A stretch of DNA of 64,000 bases from Hyparrhenia diplandra (GCA_015847255.1 JADLZK010010441.1:114773-178772), one strand, 5' to 3'; counted from the first letter of the stretch, positions 22,089 through 34,848 are shown. The notes: generated by a model from the sequence alone, not told the origin. Made by a program: numbers and translations.

Positions 22089-24336
22089 TGTAACACCCTA
22101 GTGTTAAACATGTCATTAGCATATGCATTTCATACCATAAGCATCATTAGCATGCATGTGTCTATCATTTATATCATGTTTTGCTTCTAATTGCATGTAA
22201 TGCTTTGTCATGTCATTTTATGTATGGAATGCTTGCATAATTAGATGTTTAATATTTATTTATTCTTAGCTATGCTTATGAGATGTTTTAAAGCAAGGTT
22301 GATGTGGGTCATGTTCCCTAATTATGTTTAGTTTGAATAGTTGACTTGGTTTGACCTAGTTTGACCATGAAAGTGAATTGTCTTATTTTACTCAAAAGTC
22401 CTAGCTAGGTTTGTTGCATGTGTGTGCACCCTTCATGAAAAGTGTGGGTAATTTAGTGTAGAACAAAAAAAGGTATTATAGTCTTGTTTCATGAATTTGG
22501 GTGGATCATGTTCGAAAAGTCGAAGTTCGTTTGAATTGAAGGTAAATTAGGGTTTTCTTTGACCTTCGGAGTAGTTGTGCTTTGGCCGACCGTAGTTTCT
22601 AATCTAGGCCAAACTAGCCAAAACTTGCTATGTATGAAATGCTCAGAAGTTTATAAGAAACATTTCATTCAATATGAGCTTTGGCTAGTTTTGCACGTAT
22701 CTCGAGGTTTATGGCAAAACAGTTCGGTTTTGAATAGGAAACGAGTTTTTAGTGACGCTGTTGACTTGATCCGTCTCTAAAGATCCTGGCCGGCCACCGT
22801 CACGGGCGTTCGGCCGCCGCGCGCCGCGTGTCGCGTTTCCTCTGCGATCTCTGCTGCGCCCGTGTCTTCAAGTGGACGCGCTCGTCCCTCCAGCACGCCA
22901 CCCTACCCTCCTTCCCTTCTGTCGCAAGCCAAGCAGCAGCAGCTGTAGTCGGCCGCCATGGCCGTCAACGGCGCCGCCCCGCCGTTCCTCGCCCACCGGT
23001 GCACCGCACCCCTCCAAAACCCGCCATCAGCTACGCCATCGTCCCCTCCACCTCCCAGACCAAGCTGCCGAACCAACCGCGCCCTAGAAGCCGCGAACCA
23101 CGCAAGTTTATCCTCGCCGGAAAAACCGGCCGGCTACGACCGCCGTCGCCAGTCCGTCCACCTCGCCGCGCCATTGTTTGATTTGTTGCCAGAGCACTCC
23201 TCGACCAACTAGCAGCAGCAACCGTCGCCGGTAGGAGCCGAATCGGCCGTTTCCTCGTGGCCGCCGCCGCCGAGAGCTTCGGCGAGCTCTCTGCTCGCCG
23301 TGGCCAGCCCCGTCCCGTGCCTCTCCGTCTATCCTAGCGCGAGCACCGTGTTCGCCTCGACACCCTGGTGGTGAAACCCTAGCTGGTTGGACCCGTGGGG
23401 CCCCCCCACATCGCCGGAACGCGACCGCGCCGCGCCATGCATGCCGCTGCTCCGCCGCGCGCGCCGTCAAGCTCCGTCGCTGCACCGTCCCCTGGCCGCC
23501 AACCAGTGGATCCGGTCCGCCTCGGCCTCGCAAAGTTGTTGCTCGCCTCCGTTTCGATCGCCATGGCCGGAAACACCCTCGGCGCCGCCGTGCCGACGCC
23601 GCCGCCCGCCATGGACGCCGGCGAGTCCTTGCCGGTGCTCCTTCGGGCCAACCAAGCACACCAGCGTGTGCGGCTCGACGAGCCGAGTCGCTTGGTACCG
23701 CTAGCCCCGCCGGAAACCCCACCGTCGACGAGATCCATCGCCGGCAGCGCCGTCCCCTGCCTCTGTGCCGCTGACGCGTGGGCCCCAGTGGTCAGGATGA
23801 ATATCCTTTTTATATTTTCTGTTTTTCAGAAATGCATGCATGTCATATTTAATTCATAACTTGGTCATTTTAGCTCGGAATTGAGTGAGACAAATTTTGT
23901 CATGCTTGTTATGCTCTGATGTATGATAGAAAAATATGATATTGCATTTTCTGGTAGTTTTTATATTTATTTATATTTATGTTAGTAAATGCCATGTTTC
24001 TAGATAAATGCATATCTAATTCTTGGTGCATGATAAAATAGTAGTCCCTGTACAAAATGTTCATGTTTTGTGATGTACATCATGGGAAAAATATGTTTGA
24101 CCCTAGGTTCTGTGGTGCAAATGTGATTTTTTATTTATGTACTATTTACCATGCTTTCTTAGGAAATTCATAGAAACATAATTACTAGAGTTTTGGATGT
24201 GAGACTTGGTGTGCCTGGTTTTGATAGGTTTTAGTAGCTTGTCATACTCAGAAATCTGTTGTCTGACACTTTCCATAGTACAAAGTATTTTCATGCCTAG
24301 TTTGAGTGCTAGCATGTCATTTTTGAGTAGGACAGT
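22089..24336. mobile_element. Solo gypsy LTR, left part
   Basis: Begins tgtaacaccc directly after GTCCC (22084-22088). The right part resumes at 36575 and ends ggctctgtcaca at 39037, followed by GTCCC (39038-39042). Together they form one LTR of about 4.7 kb with TG...CA ends and a 5-bp duplication, and no internal domain: a solo LTR left by recombination. It holds a GC-rich 1 kb block (22780-23800) whose frames are open by composition only. Lineage (Tekay/Del-like) is a guess from the ends. Confidence 0.75.
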
Positions 24337-26064
24337 TGAAGATCTCTAGTTTGGTTTTGGATAATTAGTGACACCTAAGGACTAATCTCTCGATGCTAAG
24401 TGTTTGATTAGATTGGAGATTGGTCGTGCCGGAGTTGGTGCATGGTGATCATGGAGGATGGATCGAGGTGATCCAAAAGATGATCAAGCATGCAACTCGG
24501 TGGAGTTTCGGAGATCAATTGAGCCCCAAGGCAAAGGTATAACCATAGGGCTTTTGATTTCACACCCAAGACACCATAGAGGGTGTGGGTAATTATAGGA
24601 TTGATAAGCCGTACTATAAAGAGGGGAAAACTATCGTACATATCGGGTCTCCAAAGTGCCTTTAGGTTCAAAATTCATATGCATGCATTCTAACCTAAAG
24701 AGCTAACTAACTCCGCTTGATGAAAATGTTTTCAAAATGCTAACACATGGTGTCGAGGTGTTCTTCGATGTGTCGGCAACAAGAAACAAGTGACGGAAGT
24801 CGGTTTGGAGCAAGGGCGAAGGAACGACGACAAAACGACGGATTTTCGCGGCTTCGGTCGGTGACCGGACTCAGCGACCGGAAGCACGAGGAAGTGACCG
24901 GACGCGACCGGTGCTCGCGTCCGGCGAGAGCATGTTTTTTCTCGCCGGCCGAGGGTCGACCGGACGCTTCCGTGCTTGGCCGGAAGCATCGATCGGACAA
25001 GATCCCGACGTGATCGGTCAGGCGGGGTTCAGGCACTATTTGGGTCGTGTCGGTTAGACAGGACCCACCGGCCGGACTCATCGGTGAGTCCGGCCGAAGC
25101 GTCGGTCCGGCCAGCGCGTAAAACCATGGGTTTCTCCCCAACCACCACATTTCGTGGTGTGGCCTATTTATACCCCCTTGGCTGCCTCTTGCTCTCTCTC
25201 TTGGTCATTTGAATCATTCCAAAACACTCTAGAGCAAGCAAAGCAAGCCTCCTCCTCTCTCATTCTTGATTTGAGCTTCATTCTTGAGAGAAGAGTTGAT
25301 CCAAGTGCATTTGCATCGAGTTCTTGCATCTAGAGGCACTTGGGGATCGTTGTGAGACGGTGGGTTTCCTTTTGCTCTTGGAGACACCGCTCCTAGCCGG
25401 CTTGGTGATTTGGTGGAGTTGTTGGCAAGAAGAGGAGATTGTTTCTTGGCCACCGGGCGAAATTGTGAGAGGATCACGCACTCCTCGTCGGGAAGACAAA
25501 GTGCAAGGAATACATTGCTCGTGTCTTGGGTACCTCACTTGTGAGTGGTGTGTTGAGGCTAGCAAGGGCACCGCCAGCTCAAACACCATCCTTGTGTTGG
25601 TCGGCACAACCGAAAGTAGCTTGTCGGTGTACAAGTGAACTCCGGGTGAACAAATCGACTTGTTCATTGTCTCGGTGATTGGATCATCACCCTCGTGTGA
25701 TTGATTGTTCTTCTTCTTCTCAGTGATTGGTTCATTGCCCCTACTCGTTGTTATAACAAGCTTCTCACTCTAGCATTACTTTCCTAGATTACTTTGAGTA
25801 GAGAGCTAGCACTTGCTTGTGTAGGTTGTTCTTGCTAGCATAAGGATCATATTAGGATTGCTCACTAGTTAGAGTAGTGACATAGCCTTTGATTGATTTA
25901 GAGATCATAGCAATTTGCTAGAATTGTCACTAGAGGCTTGCAAGACAATAGAGCTAGTGCAAACCGCGTTTACGCCTTTTGTTATACTAATCGGTTTGTT
26001 AATTGAGCTTGTAGAAAATTTTTATAGGCTATTCACCCCCCCTCTAGCCATCTAGGAGCTTACA
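24337..26064 (+). repeat. Copia 5' LTR
   Basis: TGAAGATCTC...GAGCTTACA. Matches the 3' LTR closely except for a CCGG-rich block (about 24830-25115), where the two copies differ by many small indels and substitutions. Confidence 0.92.
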
Positions 26065-26066
26065 AG

Positions 26067-26078
26067 TGGTATTAGAGC
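26067..26078 (+). other. Copia primer-binding site
   Basis: tggtattagagc lies two bases after the 5' LTR and matches the usual initiator-tRNA-Met complement (TGGTATCAGAGC) with one change. Confidence 0.85.
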
Positions 26079-26122
26079 CGTGGTCACCATATTTGAATGA
26101 TTAACAACCTTGGTGTGAAGTT

Positions 26123-27931
26123 ATGGCTCATGTTGTGTTCAACCATGTTGGGGGAAAGCCTCCTTTCTTTGATGGGGTCAAGAATTTTGACTATTGGAAG
26201 AGAACCATGAGGATGTACTTGGGATCAATCAATGACCAAGTATGGGATGTCACCGAGAAAGATTATGTCATCCTTGATCCTACCAATCTCACTCCCACCG
26301 ACAAGGCTAACAAGCAATGTAACACCATGGCATTGAACACATTGTACAATGGCGTGGATGTCAAGGTATTTGAGGGCATCAAGGACCTTGAGAAGGCCAA
26401 TGAAGTTTGGGAGAAGCTTTGTGAGACATATGAGGGCACAAAAGTTGTGAAAAGTGCCAAATTATATGTTCTAAAGAGTGAGTTTGAGAACTTCAAGATG
26501 AAGAAGGATGAGAGCATACCGCAGACATTCCATAGGCTCCAAGTGATTGTCAATGATCTCAAGGCATTGGGTGTGAAGACACTGGATAGAGACTTTGGGC
26601 ACAAATTCTTGATGTGCTTGCCTAAGAGATTTGCTATGTTGAGGAAGATTCTCTTTAGAGGTGCATTGGACACCATGACACCTAGTGACTTGCTTGGTGA
26701 AGTGCTAACCGATGAGCAAGTTGATGGCATGGAAGATGAGGAAGAGAAGGAAGATGACAAGAACAAGAAGGTCGTGGCCTTCAAGGCCGCCGCCACCTCA
26801 TCCAAGGCTAAGGGCAAGTCCAAGGCTCAAGAAGAAGATGATGAGGAAGTTAATCTTGATGAAATTGATCAAGAGTTTACTATGTTTGTGAGGAAATTTA
26901 GCAAGGTCTTGAAGAGCAAGAAGTTTGGGCAAGGCTCTAGAAGAAGAAATGATTCATCCAAGGGCAATGAAGAGCCAAGAAAGTGCTTTGAGTGTGATAG
27001 CCCTTATCACATCCTTGCCGATTGTCCAATCAAGAAAGAAAAAGAGAAGATGAAGGCATACAAGGGTGGCAAGATAAACAAGAAGAGCAAGACCATGACA
27101 TTCAAGAAGACAAATGATGGGGCCTTTGTTTGTTCTTGGGATAGTGATGGCTCCTCCGATGAAGAGGAAGACAAGGCCAAGGCAATGAGTGCAATTGGCC
27201 AACTCAAGAAGCCATCTCTCTTCGGCTCATCACCATCATGCTTTATGGCTAAGGCCACTAAGGTATCATTACATGAGCATGAAGAACTAAGTGATAATGA
27301 AGTAAAATATGATGATAGAGATGATGATGATGAATATGAACCAACTAAAGATGATCTTCTAGAGATGCTTAAGCAAACTCATATCATGCTTAAGACTAAG
27401 GACAAGAAATGTAGAGCTTTGCAAAAGAGTGTAAAAACTCTTGAGCAAAACTTTAGTGAGCTAGAGGCCACCCATGAGGGTCTAAAGGAAGACCATGGGG
27501 AATTGGAGCTAGCTCATACAAGGCTTCAAAAAGCCCAAGCCTTGCTCTTAGAGAAGAATGATAGAGCTTGCTCAATCATCAAAAAGGATGTTAGTTCAAC
27601 ATGTGACATCATAGATAAACCTTTTATGGTTGACGTTGAAGAACCATCCATTCCTTCCACATCCACATCAACCCGCTCTATCTCTTCTAGTAGTGATGAA
27701 GTAATTTTAGATTCATCATTAAAAGTTAAGAATGAGACTCTCAAAAGAGAGGTGGATGAGCTCACCCACTCCTTGAGGAAGGCATATGGTGGGGATGCCC
27801 GCTTGCTAAAGTGCTTGGGTAGCCAAAGGTTTTCCCTTAACAAGGAAGGCTTAGGCTATGTCCCCAAGAAAGGCAAGAAGGCCTTTGCTACTCCAAAGCC
27901 TAGCTTTGTGAAGAGCAATGGGTCCTATTGA
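26123..27931 (+). CDS. Copia Gag polyprotein
   Basis: 602 codons, the structural protein of the retrotransposon particle. The N-terminal UBN2-type gag region (early FDYWKRTMRMYL motif) is followed by Glu/Lys-rich linkers, a CCHC zinc knuckle at about residues 288-301 (CFECDSPYHILADC), an acidic region and a C-terminal coiled-coil-like stretch. The ATG at 26123 lies 45 bases after the primer-binding site. The frame stops at 27929 just where the second part begins in another frame, so the join to pol is broken here. Confidence 0.9.
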   Translation: MAHVVFNHVGGKPPFFDGVKNFDYWKRTMRMYLGSINDQVWDVTEKDYVILDPTNLTPTDKANKQCNTMALNTLYNGVDVKVFEGIKDLEKANEVWEKLCETYEGTKVVKSAKLYVLKSEFENFKMKKDESIPQTFHRLQVIVNDLKALGVKTLDRDFGHKFLMCLPKRFAMLRKILFRGALDTMTPSDLLGEVLTDEQVDGMEDEEEKEDDKNKKVVAFKAAATSSKAKGKSKAQEEDDEEVNLDEIDQEFTMFVRKFSKVLKSKKFGQGSRRRNDSSKGNEEPRKCFECDSPYHILADCPIKKEKEKMKAYKGGKINKKSKTMTFKKTNDGAFVCSWDSDGSSDEEEDKAKAMSAIGQLKKPSLFGSSPSCFMAKATKVSLHEHEELSDNEVKYDDRDDDDEYEPTKDDLLEMLKQTHIMLKTKDKKCRALQKSVKTLEQNFSELEATHEGLKEDHGELELAHTRLQKAQALLLEKNDRACSIIKKDVSSTCDIIDKPFMVDVEEPSIPSTSTSTRSISSSSDEVILDSSLKVKNETLKREVDELTHSLRKAYGGDARLLKCLGSQRFSLNKEGLGYVPKKGKKAFATPKPSFVKSNGSY

Positions 27932-28574
27932 ATAGATGCAAGCAAGTGGGGCATCAAGAGCAAAAATGTGCTAAAATGAATATGAACAAGAAAGAAAAGA
28001 AATTGCATTCCATCCATTTTGATTCATGTTATTTACTTACCAAGGGTGAGAAGGGTGTCAAGGTAAAGTTTGTTGGTACACCCATTGTTGGCCCAAAGAA
28101 GAAGGCAATTTGGGTACCAAAGGCTTTGGTTGCTAACCTCCAAGGACCCAAAGGTAAATAGGTACCTAAATCTTATTGATCTCCTTGTAGGTGAATTACA
28201 AGATTGGGGGAAGGCATTGGATTCTTGATAGTGGGTGCACTCAACACATGACCGGTGATGCAAGAAAGTTCACCTCTATTGATTCAACTCAAGAGAATGG
28301 CAAGCCTATTACATTTGGTGATAGCAAAAGTGGCAAGATACAAGGCCTAGGCAAGACAGCAATAACCAATGATTTGACCATATCAAATGTGGCACTAGTG
28401 GACATATTGAAGTACAATTTGCTTTCGGTGGCACAAATTTGTGATCTTGGTTACAAGTGTATCTTTGGTGAAGATAGTGTTGAGATAGTGAATGCTAAAG
28501 ATTCAAGCTTGATCTTCAAGGGGATAAGATTTGAGAATCTCTACCTTGTGGATTTTGGTGCTAGTGAGACTTAA
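27928..28574 (+). pseudogene. Copia pol start: linker and aspartic protease, broken
   Basis: 27928-28161 continues the gag tail in a shifted frame (includes CKQVGHQEQKC, a second zinc-knuckle-like motif). 28191-28574 is the retroviral-type aspartic protease with active site DSG at 28227-28235 (LDSGCTQHMTG), needed to process the polyprotein. There is one frame change and in-frame stops between them and a stop at 28572, shortly before the nested LTR. Confidence 0.85.
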
Positions 28575-28617
28575 ATTAGTACATGCTTGATATCTCAATC
28601 TAGCATGGGTTGGCTAT

Positions 28618-30975
28618 TGAAAGGTCCCTTGTGGTTTTTGGTAATTGAGTGACAACATTAGGTGAACTAATAATGTGTGATTGAGATAATACACAGGAGA
28701 TTAGTTCACATGTGATGACGCAATGAAGGAGCTTTATTGCATATGAGACATGACATGGAGTCATGTGACCAAGGTGGTGAAGATCGAGACAAGGCTTGGC
28801 TTGATGGACCGGTTGCAAGTGTGAAGGCCAAGTCGAGGCAGTGAAGCGATGGACCGCGAGGCGGTGAAGCTTGGACAAGACTTGGCGCCCGACGGACCGA
28901 CGCAACGGTGAAAAGCAAGTGAGGTCAAGATCGATGGACCAATAGTGTCACGTGATGATATGAGGTGGATCATATCATTCTTGATCGTGTTGGTGCATTG
29001 GTTGCATCGCCACTTGAAGATGGAGCGAAATGGAAATGCACAAGGCAAAGGTATAACCTATAGGGCATTTCATTTCGCCGGTCATTGGTGCTTAGAAAAG
29101 TTTATGACAGGATTTAGGATAGATGGCCGTACTATCAAGAGGGGCAAACTTGTTTGTATATCGGTCATCTAGTGCCACTTGAGCGATCTAACTTTACGAT
29201 GTATTAGGATCGAGTGGCGTGGTAAGAGCAAGAGAAAATCCTTTGAAAATGATTGTGAAAATGCTAACACACATGCACATGGTGATGTACACTTGGTGGT
29301 GTTGGCACATTTGCAAAGGAAAAGTTGTTTCGGTGTTTCTCGGACACTTGGACTGCTCTTAGAGTGGAATACTGCTTTGATCCATTGTGAGTTGGATCAA
29401 GTAACCATGTGGGTTGTGTAGCCCTCTGAGTAAGCTTTCTATAGAGTTCAAGATCATCGAAAACGGAGTTCGGATGAAGGAGATATCGCTATTTTACCGA
29501 GCAGTGGTCTGACCGGACGCGGTGACCGGACCCGCGGCCGGACGCATGCACTTTGACCGGACGCTCCGGTGAGTGGTTCCGGTCAAAGAAACAGAGAGCA
29601 TGTTTTCGGGGTTGATCTCGAGAGTGACCGGACGCGATGCACGGGACGCATGATTTCTCGACCGGACGCATGCACGTGGGTTCTAAATTTGGCAAGGGTT
29701 GGGTTTGTCGGTTGACAGCGGGACTCATCGACCGGACTCATGCATGAGTCCGGTCGGGCGCCGTCCCGATCGGCCAGACTCATCGACCGGACTAATGCAT
29801 GAGTCCGGTCGGCCCGCAGGAATTGCATGTTCCTCCCCAACGGCTCTATTTTGGCTTGTGGCTATAAATAGATGGGGTGGCCGGCCATGGCTGGTTGCTG
29901 AGCACACTTGGGCCTTGGTGGCTTGTGTTGTGGTGCTTGAGAGCCTTTCCACTCACTCTAACTTGATAGTGTTCATCCGATTGAGTGAGTGAGCGATTCT
30001 AGTGTGATTGCCTTGAGAGATTGCATCGTGTGGCACTAGGTGATCGTGTTGCAAGTCGGGTGTGCTTGTTGCTCTTGGAGGTTGCCACCTCCTAGACGGC
30101 TTGGTGGCAAGAGACTTCGTGAAGCACGCAAGGAAGCTTGTGCGGTGCTCCGAAGGAGGATTTGTGAGAGGGCCGTGCTCACCTCGCGGGGATCGCGAAG
30201 AGCGACACTACTAGAGCGTGTCAGTGAGTACCTCCCTTGTGCGTGTGGTGTCTTGCGATGCCTTGAGAGGCTCACTTGAGAGTGGTGTCTTTGCGGTGCC
30301 TTATGGGGGCGTGCCTTGAGGGGCAAGTGATCGGAGAATCACACCGAAGAACCATCTAGGTGAAACACCAAAGGAACCACCCAAGGTGTTGGTCGACACA
30401 ACGAGGAGTAGGGGAAGTTGGCAAGCTTCCCGATACCCCTAAAAAAATCACCGGTGTCAACTTGTCTACTCTCCTCGCTGGTTTGCATTCTCCAAATCAC
30501 AAGCTTCGTATTTACATTCATATATACCTTGTGCTTGTGCTTGTGCTTGTGCTTGTGGAGTAGCTCTTGCAATTACTAGCTTGTGTAGTTTATTAGTTGC
30601 TTTGCTTAGTTTGTGTAGCTAAATAATTTGAGCCTTTGGGTTAGGCGTGTGTCGCCTTGTCCTTAGTGCATCTAGTGAGCTTAGGATTGGCTTTGTGCTT
30701 TTGCTCATTAGAATTGTGTAGGAGCTCACCCTTGTTTGAAGTAATAGTGTATAGATTTGTGTGACCTAACAATAGAAACGGTTAGCGCTCAAGCTAGGCT
30801 TATCACCTCATTTGCTTTGTGTAGGATCTTTTGTGAGGTGATTTAGAGTCATAGCTAGAGGGGTGAAGTCTTGGCTAAACGAATAGTTTCAATTCCGCGT
30901 TATATTTGGTTAGCCGGCGCAATTAGTTTTAGAAAGGACTATTCACCCCCCTCTAGTCCCCATCTCGACCCTTCA
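28618..30975 (+). mobile_element. Nested solo LTR (2.36 kb) inside copia pol
   Basis: Begins TGAAAGGTCC and ends GACCCTTCA, with GCTAT directly on both sides (28613-28617 and 30976-30980). It interrupts the gag-pre-integrase segment: the codons for ...MGWL sit before it and WHRRLGHVGMKQL directly after it. It shares short blocks with the host element's LTR (ggtataacc.atagggc, many ccggac motifs), so it belongs to a related copia family. No internal domain remains. Confidence 0.92.
30530..30558. repeat. CTTGTG microsatellite
   Basis: About five perfect copies of cttgtg within the nested solo LTR. Confidence 0.75.
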
Positions 30976-30980
30976 GCTAT

Positions 30981-32080
30981 GGCATAGAAGGCTTGGTCAT
31001 GTTGGCATGAAGCAACTCAACAAGTTAGTGAAGCATGATCTAGTGAGAGGCTTGAAAGATGTAAACTTTGACAAGGACAAGCTATGTAGTGCATGTCAAG
31101 CCGGCAAGCAAGTTGGCAACACTCATCCAAAGAAGTGCTTCATGAGCACTTGCAAGGCATTCGACTTGATTCATATTGATTTGTTTGGCCCAACCGCATA
31201 CACAAGCATTGGTGGCAACAAATATGGGTTTGTGATTGTGGATGACTATACAAGATTCACTTGGGTGTTCTTTCTCAATGACAAGAGTGATGTGTATTCA
31301 TTGTTCAAGACATTTCTCAAGAGGGTGCACAATGAGTTTGACATCATAATTAAAAAAGTGAGAAGTGACAATGGTAGTGAGTTCAAGAACACAAGAGTTG
31401 ATGAGCTATGTGATGACTATGGTATTATGCATCAACTTTCGGCCAAGTATACACCACAATCAAATGGCCTAGTTGAGAGGAAGAATAGGACTCTCATTGA
31501 GATGGCAAGGTCAATGTTTAGTGAGTACAATGTGAGTCAATCATTTTGGGCCGAAGCAATCAACACCGCATGCCACTACATAAATAGATTGTATTGCCGT
31601 CCCATGATGAACAAGACACCTTATGAGCTATTGAATGAAAGAAAGCCAACCATTGCATACTTTAGAGTATTTGGATGCAAATGCTACATATTGAAGAAGG
31701 GTGCAAGACTTGGCAAGTTTGACAAGAGGTGTGATGAAGGTTTCTAACTTGGTTATTCCACCACAAGCAAAGCATATAGAGTGTGGAACAACTCAAGTGG
31801 TCTATTGGAAGAAGTCCATGATGTTGAATTTGATGAAACCAATGGTTCCCAAGATGAAGATGAGAACCTCAATAAAGTTAGTGGAACTCAATTGGTTGAT
31901 GCCATGAAGGGTATGGACATTGGTGATATAAGGCCAACTCAAGATATGATGACAAAGATGAAGTGCAAAATAACTCAAGCTAGTGGTGCTCAAGTTCAAG
32001 ATCAACAACAAGCTAGTACATCATCTCAAGCAACAACAAGTGATCAACCAAGCTCAAGCAATCAAGCTCCAATACTCTAA
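30981..32080 (+). pseudogene. Copia integrase, broken
   Basis: Integrase inserts the cDNA into chromosomes. The HHCC zinc finger lies at the start (HRRLGHVGMKQL...CSACQAGK), then the catalytic core with the three acidic residues in IDLFGP, VRSDNGSEF and LVERKNRTLIEMA. An in-frame TAA at 31745-31747 cuts the domain before its LGYS motif. The same frame then runs on through a Ser/Gln-rich linker to a TAA at 32078-32080, and another stop follows at 32114-32116. Confidence 0.88.
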
Positions 32081-32140
32081 AGTTCAAGCATAGCTAGAGA
32101 TCACCCAATTGATTAAATTGTTAGTGACATTGCAAGTGGA

Positions 32141-33734
32141 GTGCAAACTAGAGGAAGGCTAGCGGCATTTTGTGAACACTTTGCTTTTGTGTCACAAGAA
32201 GAGCCCGAAAAGGTTGATGATGCTTTGAAGGATGAAGAATGGGTCATTGCAATACAAGAGGAGCTCAATAACTTTGATAGAAACAACGTATGGGAATTGG
32301 TAGAGAGACCAAAAGATTACAATGTCATTGGAACCAAATGGGTGTTCAAGAACAAGCAAGATGAAGATGGCATTGTTGTGAGAAACAAAGCAAGACTAGT
32401 TGCACAAGGTTACACTCAAGTAGAGGGTCTTGACTTTGGTGAAAAATATGCTCGGTTGCAAGATTAGAGGCAATTAGAATCCTATTGGCCTATGCATGTG
32501 CACACAACATCAAGCTCTATCAAATGGATGTCAAGAGCGCTTTTCTCAATGGATTCATCAATGAGCTAGTGTATGTTGAGCAACCACCCGGTTTTGAAGA
32601 TTACCACCATCCCAACCATGTGTACAAGTTCAACAAGGCATTGTATGGGTTGAAGCAAGCACCTAGAGCATGGTATGAGAGGTTGAGAGACTTCCTACTC
32701 AAGAAGGGCTTCAAGATGGGAAAGGTTGACACTACTCTCTTCACCAAGAAGATTGGAAAGGATTTGTTTGTCATACAAATATATGTTGATGATATCATTT
32801 TTGGATCAACAAATCAAGAGTATTGTGAAGAGTTTGCTAAGATGATGGCAAAAGAGTTTGAAGTGTCTATGCTTGAGAGCTCACATATTTCCTTGGTCTT
32901 CAAATCAAGCAAATGAAGAATGACGCCTTCATTAGTCAAGGGAAGTACATTAGACACATGATCAAGAAGTTTGGCATGCAAGATGCAAAGGGCATCAATA
33001 CACCAATGGGTACAAATGGATCATTGGATAATGATGAAAGTAGCAATATGGTTGATCAAAGGTACTATAGGTCATTGATTGGAAGCTTACTCTATGTGAC
33101 CGCTTCTAGGCCCGATGTGATGTTTAGTGTTGGCAAGTGTGTAAGGTTTCAATCCTCACCTAGAGAGAGTCATCTCACCGCATCAAACAGGATATTGAGG
33201 TACTTGAAGCACACTCAAAATGTTGGGCTATGGTATCCCAAGGGATCAAACTTTAAGCTTATTGGATATTCGGACTCCGACTATGGAGGATGCAAGGTTG
33301 ATAGAAGAAGCACAAGTGGCACTTGTCAATTACTTGGAAGATCTCTAGTATCATGGTCATCAAAGAAGCAAACCGGTGTGACACTTTCAACCGCCGAGGT
33401 CGAATACATTAGTGCCGGTAGTTGTTGTGCACAATTGCTATGGATGAGATCAACATTGAAGGATTATGGATTTGATTTCCATCATGTGCCATTGTATTGT
33501 GATAATGAAAGTGCTTGCAAGATGACTCAAAACCCGGTCCAACATACAAGAACTAAGCACATAGACATAAGACATCACTTCATTAGAGATCATCAACAAA
33601 AGGGTGACATTGCTATCCAACCTATTGGCACCGAAGATCAACTAGCCGACATCTTTACAAAACCACTAGATGAGAAGAGGTTTTGCAAGCTAAGAAATGA
33701 GTTGAACATCCTTGACTTCTCCAACATGAGTTGA
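32141..33734 (+). pseudogene. Copia reverse transcriptase and RNase H, broken
   Basis: RT copies element RNA into DNA; RNase H degrades the RNA strand. RT begins in 32141-32467 (TKWVFKNK..GIVVRNKARLVAQ), shifts frame near 32450-32460, continues 32485-32916 with catalytic YVDD at 32782-32793, and shifts again near 32885. RNase H is in 32913-33734 (SDSDYGG, STAEVEYIS, CDNESA and HIDIRHHFIRD). Both shifts look like one- or two-base losses. Confidence 0.9.
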
Positions 33735-34834
33735 ATGCACCCCACATATATGACATGCCTCTCCTTCAAGCAAAGCCAAGGTATAATTGTTTGACATGGC
33801 ATTCATGATATCTAAGGACTTGTTAGAACATATAGACATATAACTTGTGCCTTAGGAAGCATTCATGGAAAATCAAAGGATTTCAATGTATGTATGCCAT
33901 CACTATTGCTATTTATGCTTGTTTGATCTAGTGATGACATATGACATGTTTATGGGCTTGCAATCTCAAGTGTTGAATTTGGCTATCTTTTAACACATAT
34001 GCTTCAACATAGGCAAGATAACCCTTGTCATGAGGTGTGAAGAAGCTTGTCTTTGGTCCAAACCGAAATATGTGTTTGACAAATGATCCAAATTTAACCA
34101 AATTTGAGCACTATTCTCTCTTCCATAACACAACATGGTCATACCTTTTGTGGAAATTGTCGACAAAGGGGGAGAGATTAGTGCATGAAAGGTTTTTGGA
34201 AAATTAAAAATTTCACATGTTTTTTGAAAAACCTCTCATGTGGCTCATGAGTTTACAAGTGGTTCACACAAGTAGGGGAGCAAGCTCATAGACAATTTGT
34301 TGCATTTGTTTGTGAACTAACATATGACTTGCTGATTGCACATGTATTTAAATTCCATTTATACATGCTTGTGTGATGTATGCTAGTTTAATGATTCACA
34401 TGTTGCTTTTCAAGTGGTTGAATAACTAGCATGCATAGGAGCTAGCTAGATTTTCTAAATTCCGCTCTAAATTCAAGTACCTTGCGTATAATGTGATCTC
34501 ACGTGGTACTTTGAGTTTTGATGAAAATCTAGTTACCTTGATGCTTGTATGGTGAAAATGGCGCAACTCCGATTGGTATCACGCTTCAAAGGACCATTTC
34601 TTTCACCTTAAGCATCATTTTGGTAACATAGTTCACCCTCAATTTCAATATTCATACATGTATGCAATGCTTCGTTCCAAACTCGTGGCATACATGTAGG
34701 GGGAGCTCATGCTACCAAAACCGAACTATGATGATTGTCCAATCCTATGATTGTAAGCAAAATGCTTGGACAACCAATGATATGTTCAAAAAACATTAAT
34801 CATAAAACCTTTATGCGGGTTGTCACCAATTATC
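33735..34834 (+). other. Copia 3' spacer with purine-tract copies
   Basis: Non-coding 1.1 kb between the pol stop and the polypurine tract. Purine-rich GGGGGAG motifs occur near 34168 and 34699 as well as at the real tract, a layout seen in SIRE-type elements. No envelope-like ORF remains. Confidence 0.6.
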
Positions 34835-34847
34835 AAAAAGGGGGAGA
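34835..34847 (+). other. Copia polypurine tract
   Basis: aaaaagggggaga, one base before the 3' LTR. It primes plus-strand DNA synthesis. Confidence 0.85.
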
Positions 34848-34848
34848 T

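Noticed and set aside
22828..23859. Several 100-200-codon frames on both strands
   Set aside because: They fall in the GC-rich part of the solo gypsy LTR, overlap in all frames and have no recognisable domain.
24337..26064. Copia LTR ORFs (for example near 24740-25150) as host genes
   Set aside because: They lie in the CCGG-rich LTR block, and the equivalent frames differ between the two LTR copies.
26263..27843. Minus-strand frames opposite copia gag
   Set aside because: These are mirror frames of the long gag coding sequence, with Ser/Leu/Phe-rich content typical of reversed Lys/Glu codons.
30530..30558. CTTGTG repeats as a possible CRISPR-like array
   Set aside because: The units are a six-base microsatellite without spacers, inside a plant LTR.
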